Assembly (NCBI GenBank): GCA_025928125.1
Contig: JAICKD010000013.1
Location: forward strand, 1-15,013
DNA: 15,013 bases
From: Ktedonobacterales bacterium
GTDB taxonomy: Bacteria > Chloroflexota > Ktedonobacteria > Ktedonobacterales > JADMIN01
Direction of reading: 5' to 3'
Positions 1 to 7,587 of this stretch are shown piece after piece (the first letter of the stretch is position 1; each line of letters begins with the position of its first letter). Position numbers and translations under genes: made by a program. The notes beneath the pieces were generated by a model that was given only the letters and a program-made list of their open reading frames with translations, did no database searches and was not told where the DNA came from.

Positions 1-1
1 C

Positions 2-604
2 GTGCTGGCGACCAGCGGCGACAAGGGCAGCAACGATCCCGACGCGACACCCGAACAGCTCATCGCGACCCGCGAGGCCGAGCAGCGGGCGGCGGCGGAT
101 GTGCTGGGCATCGAAGAAGTGACCTTCCTGCGCCATATGGATGGCGAGCTTGAGGTCAGCGTCGCCTTCCGACGCGAGATTGCCCATGTCCTCCGCCAGG
201 GCAAGCCTGATGTCGTGCTGACCTTCGATCCCTGGCAGCGCTATCAGATTCATCCCGACCACCGCGCCATCGGCCAGACCACGCTCGACGCCGTCGCCGC
301 CGCGCGCGACCGCCTCTACTATCCCGAGCAGCTAACCGGCGGCCTGACGGAGCATCGCGTCCACAACGTCTATTTCTTCGCGACCGACGCTCCCAACTAC
401 TATGTCGATATCACCGAGACCATCGAGCAGAAGATCGCGGCGCTGCTCTGCCACACCAGCCAGATCGGCAGCCGCGATATCGGCGAGTTCGTACGTGCGC
501 GGGCGCGAGCCGCCGGGGCCGAGATTGGCGTCGAGTATGCCGAGGCGTTCCACTATCTACCGATGATGCGCCCGCCCGAGTTGTTGCGGCATCCTAACTG
601 GTAG
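2..604 (+). CDS. PIG-L / LmbE-family zinc deacetylase, 3' part
   Basis: This is the C-terminal 200 residues of a PIG-L (LmbE-like) N-acetyl-sugar deacetylase; the start lies left of the window. The family removes an acetyl group from N-acetylglucosamine-type conjugates (as in GPI, mycothiol or bacillithiol synthesis) using a metal held by HPDD near the N-terminus and a later HxxH. The HPDD segment is missing because the gene is cut by the window edge. What is visible is the family block TSGDKGSNDP (residues 4-13), then TREAEQRAAADVLG (23-36), and HPDHR at 84-88, which supplies the second half of the metal site. The substrate cannot be told from sequence. The first visible codon is GTG but is almost certainly internal. 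A 150-bp structured intergenic element separates it from purD on the same strand. Confidence 0.85.
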   Translation: MLATSGDKGSNDPDATPEQLIATREAEQRAAADVLGIEEVTFLRHMDGELEVSVAFRREIAHVLRQGKPDVVLTFDPWQRYQIHPDHRAIGQTTLDAVAAARDRLYYPEQLTGGLTEHRVHNVYFFATDAPNYYVDITETIEQKIAALLCHTSQIGSRDIGEFVRARARAAGAEIGVEYAEAFHYLPMMRPPELLRHPNW

Positions 605-608
605 CAGC

Positions 609-713
609 CCCCTCCCCCGGCCCCGCCCTACGGGCCGCTGGTGCTGCGCGCGCTTGACGCGCGCTCCGAAGTCTAGGGACTTCGCGCACCAGCCCCCCAC
701 AGGGAGAGGGGAA
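609..713. repeat. Structured GC-rich intergenic element with nested hairpins
   Basis: This element fills the gap between the deacetylase gene and purD. An 8-bp stem, GCTGGTGC (637-644) with GCACCAGC (686-693), encloses two smaller hairpins: GCGCGC (648-653) with GCGCGC (659-664), and CGAAGTC (667-673) with GACTTCG (678-684). The outer flanks are a C-rich run (609-618) and a G-rich run (701-711) that are partly complementary. The result is a cloverleaf-like fold. There is no U-run, so it is not a standard terminator. It looks like a dispersed palindromic repeat, but I see no second copy in the window. Confidence 0.55.
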
Positions 714-743
714 CCAGACGGAGGAGGTAGGTAGAGCGAGGTG

Positions 744-749
744 AGGAGG
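744..749 (+). promoter_or_regulatory. Ribosome binding site of purD
   Basis: AGGAGG lies five bases before the ATG at 755. This strong Shine-Dalgarno site fixes the purD start. Confidence 0.75.
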
Positions 750-754
750 GGCGT

Positions 755-2041
755 ATGCGCGTTCTGGTGATTGGTAGTGGCGCGCGCGAGCACGCCCTCT
801 GCTGGGCGGTCAGCCGTTCGCCGCGGTTGACGAAGCTCTATTGCGCGCCCGGCAATGGTGGCACAGCAACCGTCGCCGAAAACGTCGCGCTCGACCCGGC
901 GGATTCCTCCTCCTGCGCCGACTGGGCGGCGGCGCACGCGATTGACCTGACGATCATCGGACCGGAGAATTATCTGGCGGGCGGAATTGCCGATATCTTC
1001 ATGGCGCGCGGGCTGCGTGTCTTCGGGCCGCGCGCCGCCGCCACGCGCATCGAGAGCAGCAAGGCCTTCGCCAAACGGCTGATGGTTGCGGCGAACGTGC
1101 CGACGCCGCGCGCCGAGATCTTCGACGGCTACGACGAGGCCATCCAGTATTTGGATCGCTACGAGGCGGAGGGCAACGGCTATCCGCTCATCATCAAGGC
1201 GGATGGGCTGGCGGCGGGCAAGGGAGTCGTCAAGGCGGAAAATGGCGACGAGGCGCGCGCGACGCTCGACGATTTCATGGTGCGGCGCACGCTGGGCGAG
1301 GCGGGTACGACCGTACTGATCGAGGAGTGCATCACCGGCACGGAGCTTTCGCTCTTCGTCCTCTGCGATGGGCAGCGCATCTATCCGCTTGCGCCTGCCT
1401 GCGACTACAAGCGCGCGCTCGACAACGACGAGGGCGGCAACACCGGCGGCATGGGCGCGTATTCGCCGCCCGCCTTCGCGACGCCCGAGCTGCTGGCGCG
1501 CATCGAGGCGACGATTGTGCATCCGGTGGTCGAGGCGCTGGCAGCCCAAGGTATGCCGTTTCGCGGCTTGCTCTACGCTGGCTTGATGGTCAGCGGCGAG
1601 GGAGAACCGCAGGTGATCGAGTTCAATGCGCGTTTCGGCGATCCCGAGACGCAGGTGGTGCTGCCGCGCCTGGAGAACGACCTGCTGGAACTGTGCGCCG
1701 CCGTCGCCGATGGCGCGCTCGACCGCGTACCTCCGCCCGTCTGGAGCGACGCGGCGGCCTGTGGCGTGGTCGTTGCCTCGCGTGGTTATCCTGGCGAGTA
1801 CGCCAAGGGCTTTCCGATCACCGGACTGGATACCCTCGACCCGGACATCATCGCGTTTCACGCCGGGACGGCCCGCGAGCCAGATGGCCAGTTGGTGACG
1901 ACCGGCGGGCGGGTGCTGACGCTGGTGGCTCTCGGAGCCACCGTCGCGGAGGCGCGGGCGCGCGTCTACGCCAACATCGAGCGGGTATACTTTGAGGGAG
2001 CGCGCTGGCGTAGCGATATCGGCGCGCGCGAGTTGAGATAG
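755..2041 (+). CDS. purD: Phosphoribosylamine--glycine ligase (GAR synthetase)
   Basis: PurD joins glycine to 5-phosphoribosylamine with ATP, the second step of de novo purine synthesis, in the cytoplasm. At 428 residues it has the normal family length. The N-terminal nucleotide-fold motif GSGAREHAL is at 7-15. The ATP-grasp region carries SKAFAK (102-107), IIKADGLAAGKGVV (146-159), and the family signature RFGDPETQV (293-301), with the glycine-rich stretch EGGNTGGMGAYSPP at 226-239. The C-terminal domain has VVVASRGYPGEY (338-349). An AGGAGG site sets the ATG. The next gene, a carbohydrate kinase, follows after 30 bp on the same strand, so the two may be co-transcribed. No other purine gene is visible nearby. 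A long open frame on the opposite strand is a GC-rich shadow. Confidence 0.97.
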   Translation: MRVLVIGSGAREHALCWAVSRSPRLTKLYCAPGNGGTATVAENVALDPADSSSCADWAAAHAIDLTIIGPENYLAGGIADIFMARGLRVFGPRAAATRIESSKAFAKRLMVAANVPTPRAEIFDGYDEAIQYLDRYEAEGNGYPLIIKADGLAAGKGVVKAENGDEARATLDDFMVRRTLGEAGTTVLIEECITGTELSLFVLCDGQRIYPLAPACDYKRALDNDEGGNTGGMGAYSPPAFATPELLARIEATIVHPVVEALAAQGMPFRGLLYAGLMVSGEGEPQVIEFNARFGDPETQVVLPRLENDLLELCAAVADGALDRVPPPVWSDAAACGVVVASRGYPGEYAKGFPITGLDTLDPDIIAFHAGTAREPDGQLVTTGGRVLTLVALGATVAEARARVYANIERVYFEGARWRSDIGARELR

Positions 2042-2071
2042 AAACGGCTGAACGCGGAAGAGAGGCGCTGG

Positions 2072-3589
2072 ATGGAGGATCGCCGCTGCACGGTGGGGAT
2101 GGATCTCGGCACCACATCGCTCAAGGCGGTGGCCTTCGACCTCGATGGCAAGGAGATCGCGCGCGCTAGCCGTGAGGTGGAGCGCAGTTCCAGTGAGGAA
2201 GGCGCGACGGAGGAAGATCCGCGAGCGGTGGCGACGGCGGCAACCGATGCGCTGGCGGCGGTCGTGGCGGACGCGAAGCGCCAGGGCTACACGGTCGGCG
2301 GCGTGGGGTTAAGCGCGGCCATGCACAGTCTGATCCCTGTCGCGGCTGACGACTCCCCGCTGGGGCCAGCTCTCTTATGGATGGATACTCGCCCCGAGGC
2401 TGAGGCCGACGCGCTCTGGCAGACCGCTGAAGGGCGTGCGGCCTACGAGCGAACAGGCACCCCTGTCTCGGCGATGGCCCCGCTGGTCAAGCTGCGCTGG
2501 CTGCGGCGCGCGCGCCCGAACCTCTATCAGCAGGCCGCGCGATTCGTCTCGCTCAAAGAATGGCTCTGGCATGACTGGTTCGGCATCTGGGAGGTGGACA
2601 CGTCGATTGCCAGCGCGACGGGCCTTTACAATCTGCGCGACCAGACATGGGACGACGGCGCGCTCGGGCTTGCTGGCATCACGTCGGACAAGCTCTCAAC
2701 GTTGGTGCATCCAACATTCATGCGTATGGCGAGCCAGTCCAGCGTGCTCCAGGTCGCGGGGCTGCCGGAGGACGCGGCCATCGTCATCGGCGCGGCGGAT
2801 GGCCCGCTGGCTAACCTGGGCGTTGGCGCGGTGGACGCGGCACGGATGGTGCTGACGATTGGCACCAGTTGCGCCGTGCGCATGGGGAGCAAGGCGCCGC
2901 TCACCGATACCGCCTCGCGCATCTTCTGTTATGTCCTCGACGACGGCCGCTTCATCGCGGGCGCGCCGGGCAACAGCGGCGGCGTGGTGCTCGAATGGCT
3001 GGCGGAGAAGCTCGTGGTCAGCCAGCCCTCCGCCGACGCGCAAACGCTCATCACACTGCTCGACGCCGCAGCCACCGCGCAGGATGACCACCTGCTCTTT
3101 CTCCCCTATGTCGCAGGCGAGCGCGCGCCATTCTGGAACGCCGACGCCAGCGGGAGCATCATCGGCCTGCGGTTGGAGCATACCGCCGCCCACGTGCTGC
3201 GCGCCGCTGTGGAGGGCATCCTCTTCCACGCGCGCTGGATGTCGGAGCGGCTCTTCGAGTTGTTGGGCAGGCCAACCGAACTTATCGTGTCGGGCAAAGT
3301 GCTGGAGGTGGACTGGATTCGGCAACTCGCGGCGGATATCTTCGGGCTGCCGGTGCGCTTTCCCGGCGGGGCGGACGCCTCCGCGACGGGCGCGGCGACA
3401 CTGGCGAATATCGCGACCAAACAGTGGAGTTGGGACGATGCGGTGCAGCGGGAGAGCGGACGGAGCGCCGCGATGATTCAGCCATCAGCCGCGAGCAGCG
3501 CGTATCTTGCGCGCTACCACGCCTATCGCCAACTGGCGAGCGCGCTGCTACAGGTTCCCGCCGCGGGCATGTCGGCAGGCGCGTCGTAG
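2072..3589 (+). CDS. gntK: FGGY-family carbohydrate kinase, probably gluconokinase
   Basis: This cytoplasmic sugar kinase of the FGGY family has the usual length (505 residues). The N-terminal phosphate-binding loop is MDLGTTSLKAV (10-20). The substrate side shows AAMHSLI (82-88) and WMDTRP (103-108). FGGY signature 1 is visible as M-x-P-x2-K-L-x-W-L at 135-144. ADGPLANLG (242-250) contains the likely catalytic Asp243, followed by LTIGTS (261-266) and a GERAPFWN block. The combination AMHSLI, TGTPVSAMAPL and SIASATGLYNL resembles Bacillus-type gluconate kinases, which make 6-phosphogluconate; a xylulokinase or other FGGY specificity remains possible. AGAGG (2061-2065) sits six bases before the ATG. 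It ends 17 bp from the stop of the convergent CpXC gene, with no terminator visible between them. Confidence 0.8.
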   Translation: MEDRRCTVGMDLGTTSLKAVAFDLDGKEIARASREVERSSSEEGATEEDPRAVATAATDALAAVVADAKRQGYTVGGVGLSAAMHSLIPVAADDSPLGPALLWMDTRPEAEADALWQTAEGRAAYERTGTPVSAMAPLVKLRWLRRARPNLYQQAARFVSLKEWLWHDWFGIWEVDTSIASATGLYNLRDQTWDDGALGLAGITSDKLSTLVHPTFMRMASQSSVLQVAGLPEDAAIVIGAADGPLANLGVGAVDAARMVLTIGTSCAVRMGSKAPLTDTASRIFCYVLDDGRFIAGAPGNSGGVVLEWLAEKLVVSQPSADAQTLITLLDAAATAQDDHLLFLPYVAGERAPFWNADASGSIIGLRLEHTAAHVLRAAVEGILFHARWMSERLFELLGRPTELIVSGKVLEVDWIRQLAADIFGLPVRFPGGADASATGAATLANIATKQWSWDDAVQRESGRSAAMIQPSAASSAYLARYHAYRQLASALLQVPAAGMSAGAS

Positions 3590-3606
3590 CGTCGTAGCCA
3601 GGCGGC

Positions 3607-4311
3607 TTATCGCTGGCCGATGAGCTTCAGCGCGGTGTTGAGCTGGCGGATGCGCGCGCGCGACCCGTAGATGATGACCGTGTATTCGGCGGGCAAGTCT
3701 TCGATTTCGATGAGGCAGTGGGCCTGCTCCGCCAGTCGCGTAGCCACCGACGCCAGACGGGTCCGCTCCCGAGCGCCACTCGCCTGTGTGCTCAGGACGA
3801 CGCGTCCCAGCTTTTCCTCGGGGTCCAGCAGCGACTCGACCAGCGCCATCAAGTCTTCCATACCAAAAATCACCTGCATTGGCGGCGCATCGGGGGAGAT
3901 ACGCTTGAGGGCGTCATCATAGGGTAAGCGGCGGCGGATACGCGGCTCAACCGAATTATGCCTGCCGCCCGCGGAGGGTTGTTCCAACCGCTCGGACTCG
4001 GCGACCGCCTGATCGTAGACATCCCGCAGATGCTCTAAAAGCTCCTCGCGCTCGTCCTCGGGCAGATTGGCGTCTGGGTGGACGTAAGCGAAGAGGCCAC
4101 GCGCCATATCGTGATAGATAAACGGCTGCGCGCTGGCCGCCTTCCGCCCGCAGTTGGCGCAGACCGCCACATTCAGGGTACCGGCCAGCAGCCGATAAAG
4201 CAATTCCGGCTCCAGCGTCACATTAACGGTGGAATAGGTGGTTATCTCAAACGATGCGCCACACGCGCACTGGAAGGCGCGGACGGTGGAGCGCGGCGTG
4301 ATGTTGGACAT
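3607..4311 (-). CDS. CpXC domain-containing protein
   Basis: This 234-residue soluble protein has an N-terminal CpXC domain, a cysteine-rich probable metal-binding fold of unknown function. Two cysteine pairs are visible: C15-A-C17-G and C51-A-N-C54-G, with a beta-rich stretch and LEPELLYRLLAGTLNV (33-48) between them, and PFIYHD (63-68) after them, all typical of the family. The first pair is C-x-C rather than the usual C-x2-C. Residues 85-110 form an acidic helix rich in Glu. A basic linker (124-128) precedes a second, alpha/beta C-terminal half with no domain I recognise. The ATG start is chosen because the cysteine motif begins 14 residues in; its ribosome site is weak. It is divergent from the propeller gene and convergent with the kinase. 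Confidence 0.8.
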   Translation of the reverse strand: MSNITPRSTVRAFQCACGASFEITTYSTVNVTLEPELLYRLLAGTLNVAVCANCGRKAASAQPFIYHDMARGLFAYVHPDANLPEDEREELLEHLRDVYDQAVAESERLEQPSAGGRHNSVEPRIRRRLPYDDALKRISPDAPPMQVIFGMEDLMALVESLLDPEEKLGRVVLSTQASGARERTRLASVATRLAEQAHCLIEIEDLPAEYTVIIYGSRARIRQLNTALKLIGQR

Positions 4312-4601
4312 ATGTGTTCTTTGCTCGCTCTTGTGTTCTGTTCTGGAGAGGGCCGACGTTACCAGAGCAACGTCCCCCTTCCAGGAGAATATGCGACTAC
4401 GCCTTTTGCAATACCAGCGTGCAATACGTCTCCAATCAGTGTATCATAAGCCTGGAGACCAACTAAAGGAACGGCCATACGCGAATCACCAGTTAGTGAG
4501 CCTCGAGCCTGTAGTGATTGCTTCCTCCATGTGAAAGAATTGCGTGATGTGAAACGTAGTTCCGTAATGGAAGAGTGTACCGATTTGCGTGGGAGGCGAG
4601 G
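4312..4601. promoter_or_regulatory. Divergent intergenic region between the CpXC and propeller genes
   Basis: This 290-bp stretch holds the start regions of two divergent genes. It is visibly less GC-rich than its surroundings. The clearest structure is a perfect inverted repeat, GACGTT (4355-4360) and AACGTC (4369-4374) with an 8-base spacer, about 45-60 bp upstream of the CpXC start; it could be an operator. I find no convincing -35/-10 pair in either direction. Confidence 0.4.
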
Positions 4602-5960
4602 ATGGCCCGTGAGCGGCAACGCCCGCTCCTGAATGTAGGAACGGTATTGCTGGGCGTACTCCTGATAGTGGCCGCGATTGGCACGATGATCTCCGTGGGC
4701 CGGACCAACCGGGTTGGCAGCACGGGAACCGGTGTGCGCGGTTCGCTTGGCGCGCCGCTGCACATTTCAACCACTGAGCAGGGCGCGGTTAATTGCCCAT
4801 ACGGCGCGGCCTTCTCACCTGATGGCGCGCATGTGGCCATCATCGGCAGCCAGAGTACGTGCGCGCCAACCACAACCACTCTGACGCCACACATCGCCGC
4901 GATTTACGACACACACTCTGGGGTCATGATACTCTACGTCCGGCTCGAAAAGCTGTTAGGCATCAGGACCGACATACCCCTCGAGCAGCAACCCATTCAG
5001 GCCATCCACTATTTCAGTCTTGGCTGGTCGCCAGATGGCAGCCGCATTGCCATCGTCTTTACCGCCTTCGATTCAGCAGCGACTCAGACGCCCGACACCG
5101 AGCGCGACACCGGGCTGATTGTCCTGGATGCGGAACATGGCACGGCGCGCGTGATCTACGGCGACTCGGGCTATTTCACGCTGCCGGGAACGAATGGCGG
5201 CGGATTCCCCATCTGGGATGTCGCGGCGGGCGCCTCCGTACCCGCATACCTCCCTGATCCGGGCCTGGCCTACGCTTGGAATAAGCAGGGCATGCCCTAC
5301 CCCATCGTGAAGACACGTGGCCCGGTCTCTCAGTTGCCCATTACCGCCGGGCCGCGCTATCCTGTCGGCAATCCTGGTAGCAACTCGACGTTTACGATCT
5401 GGCAGCCGGGCGTCGTGCTCGGCTCTGGGGCTGACACCAGCGCGGGGATCTTCACGACGGTCTTCCCGTCATGGTCGCCCGACGGAAAGTACGTTACCCT
5501 CATATCCGCTGGCGCGCAATTGCCGCTGGCGTCTGCGCCCACACCGCAAAACGCGCATGCCTCAGGAGGCGGCGTCATCGCCTATCCAACGCCCTCAGCA
5601 ATGCCCTCAGCGCCCGCTCGTGACAACGCGCTGGTGGCGGTGCAGCGCCGCGCTGGCGCGCGCGGCTGGGCGCTGGTGGCATGGAATCCCGCAGGCAACC
5701 TGCTGGCCAGCATCAACTGTAATGTGTCGGGTGATGAAATGCTGGAGATTCGCGCGACCGACTCGGCGGTTATCCAGGGGTCGGCGACGCTCCCGCTGGC
5801 GAAGGATGACGCGGGCTGCCGCAATCTCTCAAGCGGCGCGTCGGCCTATCCCACGCAGCCGATGATGCTGCTCTGGTCGCCCTCGGGCAATCGGGTGCTG
5901 GTCTGCGACCAGAAGGCGGGGACGATCTCGATCTGGCCCGTCAGCCAGCCAGCGGCATAG
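4602..5960 (+). CDS. Membrane-anchored WD40-like beta-propeller protein
   Basis: This is a protein of 452 residues from the chosen start. One hydrophobic segment at about residues 10-30 (TVLLGVLLIVAAIGTMISV) follows a short Arg-rich N-terminus, giving an uncleaved signal anchor with the rest outside. The outer part carries repeated PD40/WD40-like strands with the SPDG turn: FSPDGAHVAII, WSPDGSRIAIV, WSPDGKYVTLI, WNPAGNLLASI and WSPSGNRVLVC, a pattern found in TolB-like propellers. No catalytic motif is seen, so a binding or scaffolding role is the most that can be inferred. The ATG at 4602 is preferred over the in-frame GTG at 4575 because GGGAGGCGAGG lies directly upstream of it and translation then begins just before the positive-inside anchor. 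It is convergent with the flavin reductase gene; a hairpin element lies between them. Confidence 0.75.
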   Translation: MARERQRPLLNVGTVLLGVLLIVAAIGTMISVGRTNRVGSTGTGVRGSLGAPLHISTTEQGAVNCPYGAAFSPDGAHVAIIGSQSTCAPTTTTLTPHIAAIYDTHSGVMILYVRLEKLLGIRTDIPLEQQPIQAIHYFSLGWSPDGSRIAIVFTAFDSAATQTPDTERDTGLIVLDAEHGTARVIYGDSGYFTLPGTNGGGFPIWDVAAGASVPAYLPDPGLAYAWNKQGMPYPIVKTRGPVSQLPITAGPRYPVGNPGSNSTFTIWQPGVVLGSGADTSAGIFTTVFPSWSPDGKYVTLISAGAQLPLASAPTPQNAHASGGGVIAYPTPSAMPSAPARDNALVAVQRRAGARGWALVAWNPAGNLLASINCNVSGDEMLEIRATDSAVIQGSATLPLAKDDAGCRNLSSGASAYPTQPMMLLWSPSGNRVLVCDQKAGTISIWPVSQPAA

Positions 5961-6043
5961 GCGCTGGCGAGTACTGTTGGGGAGCATGGTTGCTGTGGGA
6001 TACTCCAGCGGATGTCGCACACCTGGAATCGCCGCTACGTGAA

Positions 6044-6095
6044 TCGGCTTGCGGCAGGCTAAAGCCCGGCTATGCCTGAGCATTGAGCAAGCCGA
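6044..6095. repeat. Hairpin element in a convergent gap
   Basis: A perfect 9-bp stem, TCGGCTTGC (6044-6052) with GCAAGCCGA (6087-6095), encloses a core with GCAGGCTAAAGCCC and then GGCTA. It lies in the 195-bp gap between two convergent genes. There is no U-run on either strand, so it is not a standard terminator. Its core resembles the right-hand part of the element at 14167-14269 read on the other strand, which suggests a shared repeat family. I see nothing else in the rest of the gap (5961-6155). Confidence 0.5.
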
Positions 6096-6155
6096 CTCGC
6101 TCCCCGCGCCGTTCCTTTGAGCAGCAGCCTGTGATGGCGCCCTGATCGCCCGACG

Positions 6156-6779
6156 CTAGGTCTCCGCGCGAAACGTTTTGCCCAGTTCCGACCCTAAGCC
6201 AAAGTAGTGGCGAAAGTTGTAGATCAATGGACGCCAGCGCTGGGGCGCGATGTGATTATCATCTATGACGAGCGTGGGATGGGCATGTACGCGCACCACT
6301 TCTACAATCACCACCAAGGTATCGCCATCGCCGAAAGGATAACTCGCCTGAACGCGGGCTTCGAACTGTAGCGGGCATTCCAGCGCGCGCGGCGGAGCAA
6401 CCAGTTGGGATGGTATCGGCGTGAGATCGGCGGCCCCAAACTTGTCGGCATGAAAACGGAATTGTTGCGCTTTGTCGGGGGGAACAGGGAATTTGCCCGT
6501 GAGTGGCGCCAGCCGCTCCACGGCGCCCCATTGCTCCGCTGCTGGAAAGTTGAGCACACATTCCCCGGTGCGCGTGAGATTCGCGGCGGTCTGCCCGTGA
6601 TCGCCTAATCCGAGTACCATGTATTGTCCGAGCGCCCACGCCGATGACATTGGGGCAAGGTTGGGCGAGCCATCGGGATTACAGGTGCTCACAAGCACAA
6701 CAGGGGTTCCGATGTAGAGAATGGACGGAGTAATGACGCGATGGGGATCTAGGGAATCACGGGGATCATGCTGCCGCAT
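6156..6779 (-). CDS. Flavin reductase family protein (FMN-binding split barrel)
   Basis: This 207-residue protein belongs to the flavin-reductase-like split-barrel family, whose members bind FMN and often supply reduced flavin or carry out NAD(P)H-linked reductions. The N-terminal barrel has PSILYIGTPVVLVST (18-32), followed by NPDGSPNLAPMSSAW (34-48), the usual flavin-phosphate loop, and then GLGDHGQTAANLTRTGECVLNFP (57-79). The C-terminal end (189-204) has YFGLGSELGKTF. The frame stays open to 6824, but the ATG at 6779 is chosen because AGGAG (complement of 6786-6790) stands six bases before it. The gene is divergent from an ArsR-type regulator 79 bp away, a common regulator-target arrangement. 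The physiological substrate is not visible. Confidence 0.85.
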   Translation of the reverse strand: MRQHDPRDSLDPHRVITPSILYIGTPVVLVSTCNPDGSPNLAPMSSAWALGQYMVLGLGDHGQTAANLTRTGECVLNFPAAEQWGAVERLAPLTGKFPVPPDKAQQFRFHADKFGAADLTPIPSQLVAPPRALECPLQFEARVQASYPFGDGDTLVVIVEVVRVHAHPTLVIDDNHIAPQRWRPLIYNFRHYFGLGSELGKTFRAET

Positions 6780-6823
6780 TGCTAACTCCTGAAGGATGTT
6801 CCGAGACAAAAGGTTCAGGGACA

Positions 6824-6861
6824 TTGTATGTCGTGAACATTTCCACTATCATCGAAATATG
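6824..6861 (+). promoter_or_regulatory. Putative leaderless promoter and operator of the arsR-type gene
   Basis: TTGTAT (6824-6829), a 17-base spacer and TATCAT (6847-6852) form a weak sigma-70-like promoter. The start would fall at about 6859, exactly at the ATG of the regulator, which has no ribosome site. An inverted repeat ATTTC-N10-GAAAT (6839-6843, 6854-6858) flanks the -10 and is a candidate operator. On the other strand TACAAT (complement of 6823-6828) could be the -10 of the flavin reductase gene, but its -35 is poor. Confidence 0.4.
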
Positions 6862-7587
6862 AATTCATCCGCGAATACACAACAGCCGGACATCACGCAC
6901 ATCATGACCCTCATCGGCGAGCCAGCAAGGGCAACGATTCTGCTGACGTTGCTCTCCGGGGAAGCCCTGCCAGCTGGTGAACTGGCCAAACGGTGTCAAC
7001 TCACCCCGCAAACGATCTCATCCCATCTCGCAAAGCTCGTCGCCGGGGGGCTTCTGCTCATGATTCCCCAGGGACGCCACCGTTATTACCAGCTGGCGCG
7101 TCCAGAGATTGCGGAGATGCTGGAAGCGATTCAGCGCGTCGCTCCCCGGCGTCCGGTGCGCTCTCTTCGGCAGTCCGAGGAGTCGTGGGTACTCTGCCGG
7201 GCGCGTACCTGCTATGACCATCTTGCTGGCAAGCTCGGCGTTGGCATGACGCAGGCGCTCTGCGAGCGTGAACTCTTGCGCTATGAGGGGCGACAGTTCC
7301 ACCTGACGGAACAGGGCGCGGCATGGTGCGAAGGTATCGGCCTCGACTGGCGACAGGTAAAAAAACGGCGGCGCGCGTTTGCGGCGCCCTGCCTGGATTG
7401 GAGCGAACGCCGCGATCACCTTGCGGGCGCATTGGGCGCGGCCATCGCAAGCCATTGTTTCGAGCGGGACTGGCTGCGGCGGGTGAAATCATCCAGGGCA
7501 GTGGCTGTCACGACGGCGGGCCGAGATGCGTTCATCCACTATTTTGGCGTTGATCTCTGGCCCGACGAGAATCCCCTGGAGGGTTAG
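6859..7587 (+). CDS. ArsR-type winged-helix transcriptional regulator with duplicated C-terminal half
   Basis: This 242-residue DNA-binding regulator has an ArsR/SmtB-like winged helix at about residues 10-95: LIGEPARATILLTLL (18-32), the recognition region CQLTPQTISSHLAKL (46-60), and the wing QGRHRYYQLA (71-80). The canonical ArsR metal site ELCVCDL is absent. The rest is two related units, about 113-163 and 178-232, each with DHLAGxLG (120-127 and 186-193) and ending in GLD or GVD; both carry nearby cysteines (113, 118, 135; 178, 200), which could sense oxidants or a ligand. The frame is open from 6796, but that start lies inside the neighbour's leader; the ATG at 6859 sits right after a -10-like TATCAT and has no ribosome site, suggesting leaderless translation. 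It probably controls the divergent flavin reductase gene. Its stop overlaps that of the convergent DUF2085 gene by 3-4 bases. Confidence 0.8.
   Translation: MNSSANTQQPDITHIMTLIGEPARATILLTLLSGEALPAGELAKRCQLTPQTISSHLAKLVAGGLLLMIPQGRHRYYQLARPEIAEMLEAIQRVAPRRPVRSLRQSEESWVLCRARTCYDHLAGKLGVGMTQALCERELLRYEGRQFHLTEQGAAWCEGIGLDWRQVKKRRRAFAAPCLDWSERRDHLAGALGAAIASHCFERDWLRRVKSSRAVAVTTAGRDAFIHYFGVDLWPDENPLEG

Noticed and set aside
557..1861. 434-residue frame on the minus strand
   Set aside because: It lies opposite purD, whose frame has every family motif. The frame is low-complexity and Arg/Ala-rich, a usual shadow in GC-rich DNA.
4575..4601. GTG start for the propeller gene
   Set aside because: The ATG at 4602 has a better ribosome site and fits the short basic N-terminus before the membrane anchor.
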